Shown here: positions 1 through 5,817 of the stretch, one piece after another
Layout of the letters: each line of letters begins with the position of its first letter
Numbering within the stretch: the stretch's first letter is position 1
Assembly (NCBI GenBank): GCA_024710825.1
Contig: JANJUA010000058.1
Coordinates: 1 to 8,595, forward strand
DNA: 8,595 bases
Source of the DNA: Solirubrobacteraceae bacterium
GTDB taxonomy: Bacteria > Actinomycetota > Thermoleophilia > Solirubrobacterales > Solirubrobacteraceae
Direction: 5' to 3'
Made by a program: the position numbers and the translations under genes
The notes under the pieces: generated by a model
Databases searched by the model: none
What the model was told of the DNA's origin: nothing
The model's input: only the letters and a program-made list of their open reading frames with translations

Positions 1-1
1 G

Positions 2-565
2 GACGGGCAGTATCGGACCCGCCAGCCCGACGGCGTGATCCGGCGCTACCTGCGGGCCGCCCGCAGGATCGGCGCGCTGCTGATCCTCGACGTCCAGCCC
101 GGCCGCGCCGACTTCCTCCAGGAGGCCCGGCCGCTGCGCCGCTGGCTCGAGCAGCCCGACGTCTCGCTGGCGCTCGACCCCGAATGGCGCGTCGGGCCGC
201 ACGAGGTCCCCGGCCAGGTGATCGGGAGCGTGAGCGCGCAGGAGGTCAACGCGGTCTCCTACTGGCTGGACGAGATCGTCCGCGAGGGCGACCTGCCGCA
301 GAAGCTGCTGCTCCTGCACCGCTTCACGCCGGGGATGATCTCCGACGAGCAGCGGCTCAAGCAGCGCGACGGCCTGGCGATCGCCGTCAACATCGACGGG
401 TTCGGCGGCCGGGCCGTCAAGCGGGCGAAGTACCACGAGCTCGCCAGCGGCCGCGACGCGCTGTTCGACGGCTTCAAGCTCTTCTTCGAGGAGGACACGG
501 ACCTGCTCACGCCCCGGCAGGTGCTGCGCCTGCGCCCGCCGCCCGACGTCGTCGTCTACGAGTAG
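2..565 (+). CDS. Conserved actinobacterial protein of unknown function (5' end outside window)
   Basis: The frame is open to the left edge, so 187 codons of the C-terminal part are visible and the true start lies outside. A GTG at 35 could be mistaken for the start, but the coding sequence reads through it. The protein has evenly spaced beta-strand-like hydrophobic segments ending in acidic or glycine motifs: LLILDVQPGR, LALDPEW, LPQKLLLLHRF, VNIDGFGG, GFKLFFEEDT and a C-terminal PPPDVVVYE. This strand/motif rhythm resembles a TIM-barrel-like enzyme, but no catalytic signature is recognisable, and that fold is only an inference. I recall similar C-terminal halves in secreted or lipoprotein-type actinobacterial proteins of unknown function. 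The visible part has no membrane segment. It ends with TAG about 40 bases before the riboswitch of the next operon and does not look linked to it in function. Confidence 0.85.
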   Translation, partial: DGQYRTRQPDGVIRRYLRAARRIGALLILDVQPGRADFLQEARPLRRWLEQPDVSLALDPEWRVGPHEVPGQVIGSVSAQEVNAVSYWLDEIVREGDLPQKLLLLHRFTPGMISDEQRLKQRDGLAIAVNIDGFGGRAVKRAKYHELASGRDALFDGFKLFFEEDTDLLTPRQVLRLRPPPDVVVYE

Positions 566-589
566 CACGCCGCCGTCGCCGCGCGATCG

Positions 590-596
590 GTACGCT
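590..596 (+). promoter_or_regulatory. Possible -10 box for the thiamine-precursor transporter operon
   Basis: TACGCT at 591-596 fits the TANNNT pattern of actinobacterial -10 boxes. It would start a transcript at about 603, just at the 5' edge of the riboswitch aptamer. No convincing -35 hexamer lies 16-19 bases upstream (the area is GC-only), so this is a positional guess. Confidence 0.25.
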
Positions 597-603
597 GTCG
601 TCA

Positions 604-701
604 CCAGAGCCAGGGGGGCTGGCGGGAACGGCCGGCTGAGATAGCGCTTCGCACCAGCGCTGACCCTTCGAACCTGTGGGGCAATCCCCGCGAAGGAAGG
701 C
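604..701 (+). ncRNA. TPP riboswitch (THI element)
   Basis: The aptamer core is seen directly: CTGAGA at 636-641, ACCCTT at 663-668, GAACCTG at 670-676 and GCGAAGGAAGG at 690-700, in the canonical THI-box order. Pairing fits the family. P2 is AGGGGG (612-617) with ACCCTT. P3 is CTGGC with GCCGG just before CTGAGA. The optional P3a is a perfect AGCGC/GCGCT hairpin at about 643-660. A GGGG/CCCC stem with a CAAT loop (678-689) stands in the P5 position and is shorter than the common form. The 3' strand AAGGAAGG is also the Shine-Dalgarno region of the next gene, whose ATG is at 702. Ligand binding should therefore block ribosome access directly, without a separate expression platform. There is no terminator hairpin with a T-run between aptamer and start. 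TPP-bound RNA would switch off the transporter operon. Confidence 0.93.
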
Positions 702-1457
702 ATGCCGTTCCAGACTGAGACACCGGCCGCCCGTCGGCCGCACCCGCCCGGCGCCCGAGGTGTGCGCGTTGAGTCGGCCACCCGCCGCTTCGGGGACGTC
801 ACTGCCGTCGAGGCCCTGAGCCTGTCGGTCGCTCCCGGCGAGGTGGTGGCCGTCGTCGGCCCGAGCGGGTGCGGCAAGTCGACGCTGCTGGAGCTCGTCT
901 GCGGTCTCTCCGAGCCCGACGATGGCGTGGTGGAGGCGGGGCCGGCCGCGCTCATGCCCCAGCGCGACCTGCTTCTGCCGTGGGCGAGCGCGCTCGACAA
1001 CGCGGCGCTGCCGCTGCGGGTGCGGGGCGTCTCCAAGGCGGACGCGCGGGCCGCGGCGGCCCCGGTCTTCGCCGAGCTGGGGCTCGCCGGGTTCGAGGGC
1101 GCGCGGCCGAGCGAGCTGTCGGGCGGGATGCGCCAGCGGGTCGCCTTCCTGCGCACGCTGCTGGCGGGCAAGCCGGTCCTGTGCCTCGACGAGCCGTTCG
1201 CCGCGCTCGACGCGCTCTCGCGCGCCGACATGCAGCGCTGGCTGGCCGACGCGCTGGGCCGCGAGCCGCGCACGGTGCTGCTCGTCACCCACGACGTCGA
1301 GGAGGCGGTCGTGCTCGCCGACCGCGTCGCGGTGCTGTCGCCGCGCCCGGGGCGGGTCGTCGCCGAGCTGCCGGTGCCCCTCCCCCGCCCCCGCAGCGTC
1401 ACCGACCGCGCGTTCGTCGCGCTCCGCGAGCGCGCGCTGGAGGCGCTCGGCTCGTGA
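702..1457 (+). CDS. thiZ: ABC transporter ATP-binding protein, thiamine-precursor importer (ThiZ type)
   Basis: This 251-residue cytoplasmic ATPase would power import of a thiamine pyrimidine precursor. All nucleotide-binding motifs are intact: Walker A GPSGCGKST (53-61), Q-loop glutamine 87 in MPQRD, signature LSGGMRQR (139-146), Walker B VLCLDEPF (159-166) with catalytic Glu164, D-loop ALD (168-170) and switch His197 in VTHDVEEA. Sequence and length match the nitrate/sulfonate/taurine-type (SsuB/TauB-like) ATPases, to which ThiZ belongs. The substrate comes from context: a TPP riboswitch ends exactly at the ATG, and an NMT1/THI5-like binding protein is in the same operon. The start is fixed by AAGGAAGG, which is part of the riboswitch. 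The first 20 residues are proline/arginine-rich and precede the conserved domain. The TGA stop (1455-1457) overlaps a GTG (1454-1456) that opens the first mini-ORF of the junction repeat. The exact substrate (HMP or a formylaminopyrimidine) cannot be decided here. Confidence 0.9.
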   Translation: MPFQTETPAARRPHPPGARGVRVESATRRFGDVTAVEALSLSVAPGEVVAVVGPSGCGKSTLLELVCGLSEPDDGVVEAGPAALMPQRDLLLPWASALDNAALPLRVRGVSKADARAAAAPVFAELGLAGFEGARPSELSGGMRQRVAFLRTLLAGKPVLCLDEPFAALDALSRADMQRWLADALGREPRTVLLVTHDVEEAVVLADRVAVLSPRPGRVVAELPVPLPRPRSVTDRAFVALRERALEALGS

Positions 1458-1513
1458 GGCCCCGCCGGTCATCGCCGACCGCCGCCACGACCTTGCGGGG
1501 GCTTGCGTCGTGA
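1454..1513 (+). CDS. Putative 19-codon mini-ORF 1 in the transporter operon
   Basis: The frame begins with GTG 1454, which overlaps the ATPase stop as GTGA, and ends with TGA 1511-1513, which again overlaps a GTG as GTGA. A GGAGG at 1439-1443 lies 10 bases upstream. The peptide is MRPRRSSPTAATTLRGLAS: basic, with no membrane segment and no known family. It may be a real microprotein, or only a device that carries ribosomes across the spacer. The 19-codon length and overlap are repeated in the next frame. Expression is not provable from sequence. Confidence 0.35.
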   Translation: MRPRRSSPTAATTLRGLAS

Positions 1514-1569
1514 GACCCCGCGGGTCGTCACACACCGCCGTCGCGACCCTGCGGAGGGTTGCGCTGTGA
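1510..1569 (+). CDS. Putative 19-codon mini-ORF 2, paralogue of mini-ORF 1
   Basis: The frame begins with GTG 1510 (GTGA overlap with the stop of mini-ORF 1) and stops with TGA 1567-1569, which overlaps the permease GTG at 1566. Five Gs at 1497-1501 may serve as its ribosome site. The peptide MRPRGSSHTAVATLRRVAL shares 12 of 19 residues with mini-ORF 1. Differing codons include four synonymous and seven amino-acid-changing ones, so there is no clear sign of selection on the peptide itself. What is kept is the length, the frame and both overlaps. Its role could be translational coupling only. Confidence 0.35.
   Translation: MRPRGSSHTAVATLRRVAL
1543..1562 (+). promoter_or_regulatory. Hairpin covering the permease ribosome binding site
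   Basis: GCGACCCT (1543-1550) can pair with AGGGTTGC (1555-1562) around a GCGG loop: eight base pairs with one G-U. The Shine-Dalgarno GGAGGG (1553-1558) that serves the GTG at 1566 is partly in the loop and partly in the stem. A ribosome translating mini-ORF 2 would melt this structure, which would make permease synthesis depend on upstream translation. The structure is read by eye, with no energy computed. Confidence 0.4.
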
Positions 1570-2306
1570 TCGCGCTGCTCGTCGTCCTCGCCCTGCTCGG
1601 CGCGTGGCAGCTCTACGCGGAGCTCGGCGGCGTCGACCGCCTGATCCTGCCGGCCCCGAGCGAGATCGCCACGGCGCTCGTCGAGGACCGCGGGCTGCTG
1701 TGGAACAACTTCCTCGTGACCGCCTCCGAGGTGGCGCTCGGGATCGGCGCCGCGCTGCTGCTGGGGTTCGCGTGCGCGGTGGCGCTGCACTTCTGGCTGC
1801 CCCTGCGCCGGGCGACCTACCCCCTGCTCATCGGCTCCCAGGCGATACCGATCGTCATCGTGGCGCCGCTGCTCGTCGTCTGGCTCGGCTTCGGCATGGC
1901 CCCGAAGGTCGCGATCATCGCGCTCATCTGCTTCTTCCCCGTGGCCGTCACGACGCTCGACGCGCTCGGGCGCACGGACCGCGACACGCTGAAGCTGCTG
2001 CGCACCCTGGACGCGACCCGCTGGAGCGCCTTCCGCTTCGCCGAGGCGCCCGCCGCGCTGCCCGCCGCGCTCAGCGGCGCGAAGATCGCCGTCGCCGTCG
2101 CGGTGATCGGGGCGGTCTTCGCCGAGTACGCCGGCTCCAGCGAGGGCCTCGGCCATCTCATCCTGCAGTCCGTGCCGCAGCTCGAGACGGCGCGCGCATG
2201 GGCCGCGGTCGTCGTGCTCGCCGCCTTCGCCGTCTTGCTCTTCTACGCGCTGGACGTCGCCCAGCGCCGCCTGCTCCCCTGGACCCGAACGGAAGGACGT
2301 CCGTGA
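1566..2306 (+). CDS. thiX: ABC transporter permease, thiamine-precursor importer (ThiX type)
   Basis: This 246-residue inner-membrane permease belongs to the BPD-type (SsuC/TauC/ThiX) family. I see about six hydrophobic segments, near residues 2-16, 57-77, 86-108, 114-133, 172-190 and 211-229. Between the fourth and fifth lies the EAA-type cytoplasmic loop that contacts the ATPase (RTLDATRWSAFRFAEAP followed by LPAALSGAKIA, about 146-174). The N-terminal LPAPSEI and GIGAALLLGF blocks are typical of this family. The GTG at 1566 was chosen because GGAGGG lies 7 bases upstream and the first transmembrane segment starts right after it. An in-frame TTG at 1503 would prepend 21 arginine-rich residues encoded by the repeat, which is unlikely. 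The stop overlaps the next gene's GTG as GTGA (2303-2306). Regulation is through the upstream TPP riboswitch and probably translational coupling. Confidence 0.9.
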   Translation: MIALLVVLALLGAWQLYAELGGVDRLILPAPSEIATALVEDRGLLWNNFLVTASEVALGIGAALLLGFACAVALHFWLPLRRATYPLLIGSQAIPIVIVAPLLVVWLGFGMAPKVAIIALICFFPVAVTTLDALGRTDRDTLKLLRTLDATRWSAFRFAEAPAALPAALSGAKIAVAVAVIGAVFAEYAGSSEGLGHLILQSVPQLETARAWAAVVVLAAFAVLLFYALDVAQRRLLPWTRTEGRP

Positions 2307-3331
2307 CCCGTCGCATCGCCCTGTCCCTGCTCGCCCTCGCGACCGCCTTGCCGCTCGCCGCCTGCGGGGAGAAGGAGGAGACCACCGGCCCGTCCGCAGT
2401 CGAGCAGGTACGGCTGATGCTCGACTACTACCCCAACGCCGACCACGCCGGGATCTACCGGGCGCAGGCGGGCGGCGCGTTCGAGCGCGCGGGGCTCGAG
2501 GTCGAGCTGCAGACGCCGTCGGATCCGGCGGCGCCGCTGAAGCTGCTGGCGGCGGGGAAGGCGGACGTCGCGATCTCCTACCAGCCCGAGCTGCTGCTCG
2601 CCCGCGACAAGGGCATGCGGGTGGTCTCGATCGGGGCGCTCGTCTCCCGGCCGCTGACGTCGATCATGGCGCTGCCGAAGTCGAAGGTCCGCGACGTCCG
2701 CGACCTCGAGGGCAAGACCGTCGGCACCGCCGGGATCCCGTACCAGAGCGCCTACCTGGAGACGATCCTGCGCGAGGCGGGCGTCGATCCGGGGTCGGTC
2801 AAGGAGGTCAACGTCGGCTTCAACCTCGTTCCGGCGCTGCTCTCGGGCCGGGCCGACGCGACGCTCGGCGCGTTCTGGAACGTCGAGGGCGTCGAGCTGG
2901 AGCGCGCCAAGCGCGACCCGCTCATCATCCCCGTCGACGAGGCGGGCGTGCCGGAGTACGACGAGCTCGTCCTGGTGGCGCGGGAGCAGGACGCCAAGGA
3001 GCGCGGCCCGCTGCTGCGGGCGTTCCTGCGCGCGTTGGCCGAGGGGCACGAGGAGCTGCGCGACGATCCCGCGTCCGGGGTGGACGCGCTGCTGGAGGCC
3101 AACCCGGACCTCGACCGGGCCGACACGCTCGCGCAGGTGGAGCGGACGCTGCCCGCGTTCTTCCCCGCCGACGAGGCGCGGCCGTTCGGCTGGCAGGACA
3201 TCGCCGGCTGGGGCAGCTACGGCGGCTGGATGCACGAGAACGGCCTGCTGGAGTCCGCGCCGTCTCCGCTGGCGCTGACGAACGAGTTCCTCCCCGGCGT
3301 CGGGATCGAGCAGGACGAGGGGCCGAGCTGA
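2303..3331 (+). CDS. thiY: NMT1/THI5-like substrate-binding lipoprotein, thiamine-precursor importer (ThiY type)
   Basis: This 342-residue extracytoplasmic binding protein has a short signal peptide: basic TRR, a hydrophobic stretch, then lipobox LAAC with the lipidated cysteine at residue 21. It should be anchored to the outer face of the membrane. The mature part begins after a charged linker. It has the NMT1/THI5-like motif DYYPNADHAGIY (41-52), where the family usually reads DW.PN..H.G.Y, followed by KLLAAGKADVAISY (80-93), DLEGKTVGTAG (134-144) and LLSGRADATLGAFWN (179-193). This family binds thiamine pyrimidine precursors (HMP or formylaminopyrimidine); other NMT1 proteins bind nitrate or sulfonates, but the TPP riboswitch favours a pyrimidine. 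GTG 2303 follows GGAAGGA (2291-2297) and overlaps the permease stop. The C-terminal WGSYGGWMHENGLL is typical of ThiY-like proteins. The gene ends 22 bases before the convergent glycosylase. Confidence 0.9.
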   Translation: MTRRIALSLLALATALPLAACGEKEETTGPSAVEQVRLMLDYYPNADHAGIYRAQAGGAFERAGLEVELQTPSDPAAPLKLLAAGKADVAISYQPELLLARDKGMRVVSIGALVSRPLTSIMALPKSKVRDVRDLEGKTVGTAGIPYQSAYLETILREAGVDPGSVKEVNVGFNLVPALLSGRADATLGAFWNVEGVELERAKRDPLIIPVDEAGVPEYDELVLVAREQDAKERGPLLRAFLRALAEGHEELRDDPASGVDALLEANPDLDRADTLAQVERTLPAFFPADEARPFGWQDIAGWGSYGGWMHENGLLESAPSPLALTNEFLPGVGIEQDEGPS

Positions 3332-3353
3332 GGACGCCGCCCGCGTCGGCGAC

Positions 3354-4289
3354 CTACGCCGCCAACGCCGCCGCGAGGCCGCGCCCGCCGAGCGCGAGCG
3401 CGTGGGCGCCCGCGAGGCCCGCCCACGCGCCGTACGGCGCGAAGAACGCGCGCACCTCTTCCTCCTCCACCCGCGCGGACGGGTGTCCCGCGCCGCGCAG
3501 ACGCGCGACGAGCTTGCGGAAGGCCAGGTCGCCGGCCGGAAGCTGGTCGTGGCGGCCCTGACCGTGGAGCGCCAGGAGCTCCACGGTCCACGAGCCGATG
3601 CCGCGGATGGCCCGCAGGCGCGCCCAGCCGCGCTCATGGTCGGGGTCGTGGAGGTCGACGCGGCCGCCCGCCACCTCCCGCGCCGCCCGGTGCAGGGCGA
3701 GCGCCCGCGTGGGGGTCAGGTCGAAGGACTCGAGGCGGGCCGGGGCCAGCGCCGCCCCCGCGGTGGCGTCGGGCACGTCGCGCAGGCCCGTGCGGGCGCA
3801 GCGAGGCCCGGCGTGACGCACGATGCGGCGCTCGATCTCCGCCGCCCGCCGGAACTCGATGAGCTGCTCGCAGATCGCCCAGGCGAGCGCCTCGAACGGC
3901 TCGGGCCGGCGACCGACGCGCAGCGTCGGGTTGGCGCGCACCGCCCGGCCGATCAGCGGGTCGAAGCGGAAGCGCTCGTAGAACGGGCGCAGGTCGTCGT
4001 CGACGCCGAGCGCGAAGCGCATCCGGGCGATCGCGTGCTCGGCCACGTCGCGGTGCTGCGCGGTGGCGCCGAAGAGCACCCGGTCACGCGCCGGCTGGGC
4101 GACGCGGACGACGGCCGGGCGGCCCTCGACGTGCAGCAGGCGCTCGAGCACGCCGCCGCGGCACCGCAGCACCCCGTCGGCGCCGCCGTGGCGCGGCAGC
4201 CGCAGCGGCCACCGCGGCCGCACCTCGAGGCGGATCTCGACGCCGCCGACCTCCGCCGGGGAGGCGTTCGATCCGGCCCGCGCCGTCAC
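3354..4289 (-). CDS. AlkA-like DNA-3-methyladenine glycosylase (HhH-GPD family)
   Basis: This predicted base-excision repair enzyme removes alkylated purines from DNA. With the GTG at 4289 the protein has 311 residues, normal for stand-alone AlkA-type enzymes. The N-terminal part (about 17-110) looks like the AlkA beta-rich domain. The HhH-GPD core begins near PFEALAWAICEQLI (131-144). The helix-hairpin-helix is LRAIRGIGSWTVELLAL (225-241), and the catalytic aspartate is Asp254 in QLPAGDLAFRKL. No C-terminal cysteine cluster for an iron-sulfur centre is seen, as expected for AlkA. The start is uncertain: GTG 4289 has GGAGGAA very close upstream, and GTG 4301 is also in frame. The frame stays open to 4673, but that would overlap the upstream gene almost completely. 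The spacing of about 41 bases suggests cotranscription with the small membrane protein. There is no Ada domain and no evidence of an adaptive-response operator. Confidence 0.85.
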   Translation of the reverse strand: MTARAGSNASPAEVGGVEIRLEVRPRWPLRLPRHGGADGVLRCRGGVLERLLHVEGRPAVVRVAQPARDRVLFGATAQHRDVAEHAIARMRFALGVDDDLRPFYERFRFDPLIGRAVRANPTLRVGRRPEPFEALAWAICEQLIEFRRAAEIERRIVRHAGPRCARTGLRDVPDATAGAALAPARLESFDLTPTRALALHRAAREVAGGRVDLHDPDHERGWARLRAIRGIGSWTVELLALHGQGRHDQLPAGDLAFRKLVARLRGAGHPSARVEEEEVRAFFAPYGAWAGLAGAHALALGGRGLAAALAA

Positions 4290-4330
4290 CTTCCTCCCCA
4301 CCGCGCCGGGACCCGGCCTGCCCGACGCCG

Positions 4331-4624
4331 TCAGCGCCGCGCCAGCAGGTGGACGTCGACCAGGAAGCTCCGCGTGCTCACCACGTCGACGCGCGTGCCC
4401 CGGCGGCGGCCGCCGACACGCAGGGACGAGCCCCGGCGCGCGCGGCGCCGGACGGCGCCCTTGGCGAGCACGATCGCCGTTGCGCCGGCCACGAAGCTCG
4501 CGCCGGCCACCGCGACGGCCTGCACCCCCATCGGCGCGCCCGTGAAGCGCTCCAGCGGCGCCGCGTCGCGCACCACGACGCCGTCGACCACCTCTTCGCG
4601 CTCGTCCAGCTCCAGGTCGGCCAT
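4331..4624 (-). CDS. Small single-helix membrane protein of unknown function
   Basis: This 97-residue protein starts at ATG 4624. It has an acidic N-terminus (MADLELDEREEVVD), one hydrophobic helix of about 22 residues (GVQAVAVAGASFVAGATAIVLA, about 33-54), then a strongly basic stretch rich in arginine (58-77) and a tail VVSTRSFLVDVHLLARR. By the positive-inside rule the C-terminus should face the cytoplasm. I do not recognise a named family. Coding potential is supported by the clean start at the end of a GC-rich intergenic hairpin region, its position between two same-strand genes, and the hydrophobic/basic architecture. There is no good Shine-Dalgarno, but a -10-like TAGGGT ends 9 bases before the ATG, so the mRNA may be leaderless. 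It probably heads a two-gene unit with the glycosylase. Confidence 0.65.
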   Translation of the reverse strand: MADLELDEREEVVDGVVVRDAAPLERFTGAPMGVQAVAVAGASFVAGATAIVLAKGAVRRRARRGSSLRVGGRRRGTRVDVVSTRSFLVDVHLLARR

Positions 4625-4633
4625 CGGTCAGCG

Positions 4634-4639
4634 ACCCTA
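4634..4639 (-). promoter_or_regulatory. -10-like box close to the start of the small membrane protein
   Basis: Read on the minus strand, TAGGGT lies 9 bases before ATG 4624. That spacing would put the transcription start within a few bases of the start codon and fits the missing ribosome site. No clear -35 box is visible in the GC-rich upstream DNA. Confidence 0.35.
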
Positions 4640-4662
4640 GCAAGCCCTCCGGCGCCCACCGC

Positions 4663-4680
4663 CCGGCGCCCATGCGCCGG
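4663..4680 (-). terminator. GC hairpin after the acyltransferase gene
   Basis: CCGGCGC (4663-4669) and GCGCCGG (4674-4680) form a perfect 7-bp stem with a four-base loop. It begins about 14 bases beyond the acyltransferase stop on the minus strand. No T-run follows, which is common in high-GC actinobacteria, so this is a likely but unproven terminator. It separates the acyltransferase from the small membrane protein. Confidence 0.45.
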
Positions 4681-4694
4681 CGAGCGCCCGCGCG

Positions 4695-5816
4695 TCAGAT
4701 CGTCCGCTCGTAGATGCGGAAGCGCTTGACGACCCGCCCGCCCATCGCCTCCATCCCCCGGTTCATCGCCCGGTTGGTCTCGAGGATCCAGCCCATCTCG
4801 CCCCACTTGCGGTGCGTGCGATCGGCGACCGCGAAGTGCTCGATGTACATCTGGGCCGCGACGCCGGTGTGCTGGAGCTCGGGCTTTACGCCCAGGAACC
4901 CGACGCGGACGCGATCCATGATCGCCCGGCGCCGCAGGTAATGCCACCAGCCGAACGGCAGCAGCCGCCCGTTCATGCGCTTGAGCACCTGGTTGATGTC
5001 CGGGAAGGTCATGGCGACCGCGACCGTCTCGCCGTCCTTCTCGGAGACCATGAGCCAGTCGCCGTCGAAGGTCAGCTGCATCTCCTGGGCGAGGAAGTCG
5101 AGGTCCTCCTTGGAGTACGGCGCGAACCCCCAGTTCTCGGCCCAGGCGCTGTTGTACACGTCGGCGAAGCGATCGAGGTCCGCGCGCAGCGAGCGGCGCG
5201 TCATCTTGCGCAGCGTCACGCCGTGCTTGGACTGCGTCTCCTCGGCCAGGCGGAAGAGGATCGGCCGGATCTTCGTGCGGTCGGAGATGTGGAGCTCCCA
5301 CATGAGGAGGTCGACCGCCTTCTCGAGTCCCTCGGCCTCCAGCAGCCGCTGGTAGTACGGGGGCTGCCACGGCTGCTTGATCATCGGCTCGCGCTCGAAG
5401 CCCTCGACGAGCACGCCGCTCTCGTCGTTCATGGTGAAGTCCATCGGGCCGATCATCCGGTCGCGACCGCGGCTCCGCAGCCACCCGGCGGCGGCTTCGA
5501 GCAGTCCGTGGAGCGCCTCCGGGTCGTCCTCCAGCTCGAGGAAGCCGAACATCCCGGTCGCGTCGCCGTGGTAGGCGTTGTAGGCGTGGTCGATCTGCGC
5601 GGAAACCCGACCGACCACCCGCCCGTCCCGCCAGGCCAGGAAGTAGCGCGCGTCGCCGTGGCGAAAGAACGCGTTGTGCTTGCGGGAGAGGAAGAAGCGG
5701 CGCTCGAGGCGCAGCGGGGGCACCCACTGCGGAGAGGTAGAGTGCAGCCGGTACGGGAGCTCGATGAACTCCCGCAGCTCGCGGTGCGATGCCACCGCCC
5801 GGATCTCAAGGCTCAT
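4695..5816 (-). CDS. GNAT-fold N-acyltransferase, bCerS/YghO-like; candidate ceramide synthase
   Basis: With ATG 5816 the protein has 373 residues. It is soluble-looking, without signal peptide or membrane helix. The N-terminal half contains an incomplete GNAT-like unit (YFLAWRDGRVVGRVSAQID, 58-76). The middle carries MIGPMDFTMNDESGVLVEGF (121-140) and IKQPWQPPYY (146-155). The C-terminal half is the likely active GNAT domain, with VGFLGVKPELQHTGVAAQMY (305-324, the acyl-CoA pyrophosphate-loop position) and GWILETNRAMNRGMEAMGG (342-360). This two-GNAT architecture with these motifs is how I recall the proteins often annotated as GNAT or YghO-like, which include the bacterial ceramide synthase described in Caulobacter. 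That role fits the serine-palmitoyltransferase-like gene beginning one base away on the other strand. Family placement is fairly sure; the ceramide role is inference. ATG 5816 is preferred over an in-frame TTG at 5846 because GGTGG lies just upstream and TACGGT (5832-5827) is a -10-like box. Confidence 0.85.
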   Translation of the reverse strand: MSLEIRAVASHRELREFIELPYRLHSTSPQWVPPLRLERRFFLSRKHNAFFRHGDARYFLAWRDGRVVGRVSAQIDHAYNAYHGDATGMFGFLELEDDPEALHGLLEAAAGWLRSRGRDRMIGPMDFTMNDESGVLVEGFEREPMIKQPWQPPYYQRLLEAEGLEKAVDLLMWELHISDRTKIRPILFRLAEETQSKHGVTLRKMTRRSLRADLDRFADVYNSAWAENWGFAPYSKEDLDFLAQEMQLTFDGDWLMVSEKDGETVAVAMTFPDINQVLKRMNGRLLPFGWWHYLRRRAIMDRVRVGFLGVKPELQHTGVAAQMYIEHFAVADRTHRKWGEMGWILETNRAMNRGMEAMGGRVVKRFRIYERTI

Positions 5817-5817
5817 A

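Larger units (their letters stand above)
1454..1565 (+). repeat. Two tandem imperfect 56-bp units at the ATPase-permease junction
   Basis: Unit 1 is 1454-1509 and unit 2 is 1510-1565. Over 60 aligned bases (each unit plus the shared four-base overlap) I count about 47 identities and no gaps. Both begin GTGAG(A/G)CCCCGC and end in a purine-rich ribosome-site-like block (GCGGGGG or GCGGAGGG) plus a TTGCG core 3-8 bases before the next GTGA. The period is exactly 56 bases, that is 20 codons including stop minus a four-base overlap. Each unit therefore carries a start, a short frame, a stop and a ribosome site for the next frame. The divergence shows that the duplication is not recent. Confidence 0.8.

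Noticed and set aside
1503..1565. Earlier TTG start for the permease, using the repeat as coding sequence in a third frame
   Set aside because: It adds arginine-rich residues before the first membrane helix and lacks a ribosome site, whereas GTG 1566 has GGAGGG at proper distance.
507..2156. 549-codon minus-strand frame over the riboswitch, ATPase and permease
   Set aside because: It is an antisense artefact of GC-rich codon bias: low-complexity Arg/Ala/Glu/Asp composition, no motifs, and the opposite strand carries complete ABC transporter genes and a riboswitch.
3335..3351. CGCCG/CGGCG stem between the convergent binding-protein and glycosylase genes
   Set aside because: Only five base pairs with a seven-base loop; expected by chance at this GC content, so not called a terminator.
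2243..3637. 464-codon minus-strand frame opposite the binding protein
   Set aside because: Arg/Gln/Ala-rich shadow of the NMT1-like gene and the glycosylase 3' end, without domain signals.
3402..4640. 412-codon plus-strand frame opposite the glycosylase
   Set aside because: Shadow frame; the minus strand has clear HhH and catalytic Asp motifs.
4290..4673. N-terminal extension of the glycosylase frame to 4673
   Set aside because: It would overlap the small membrane protein gene entirely, and the added residues are low-complexity and unlike AlkA proteins.
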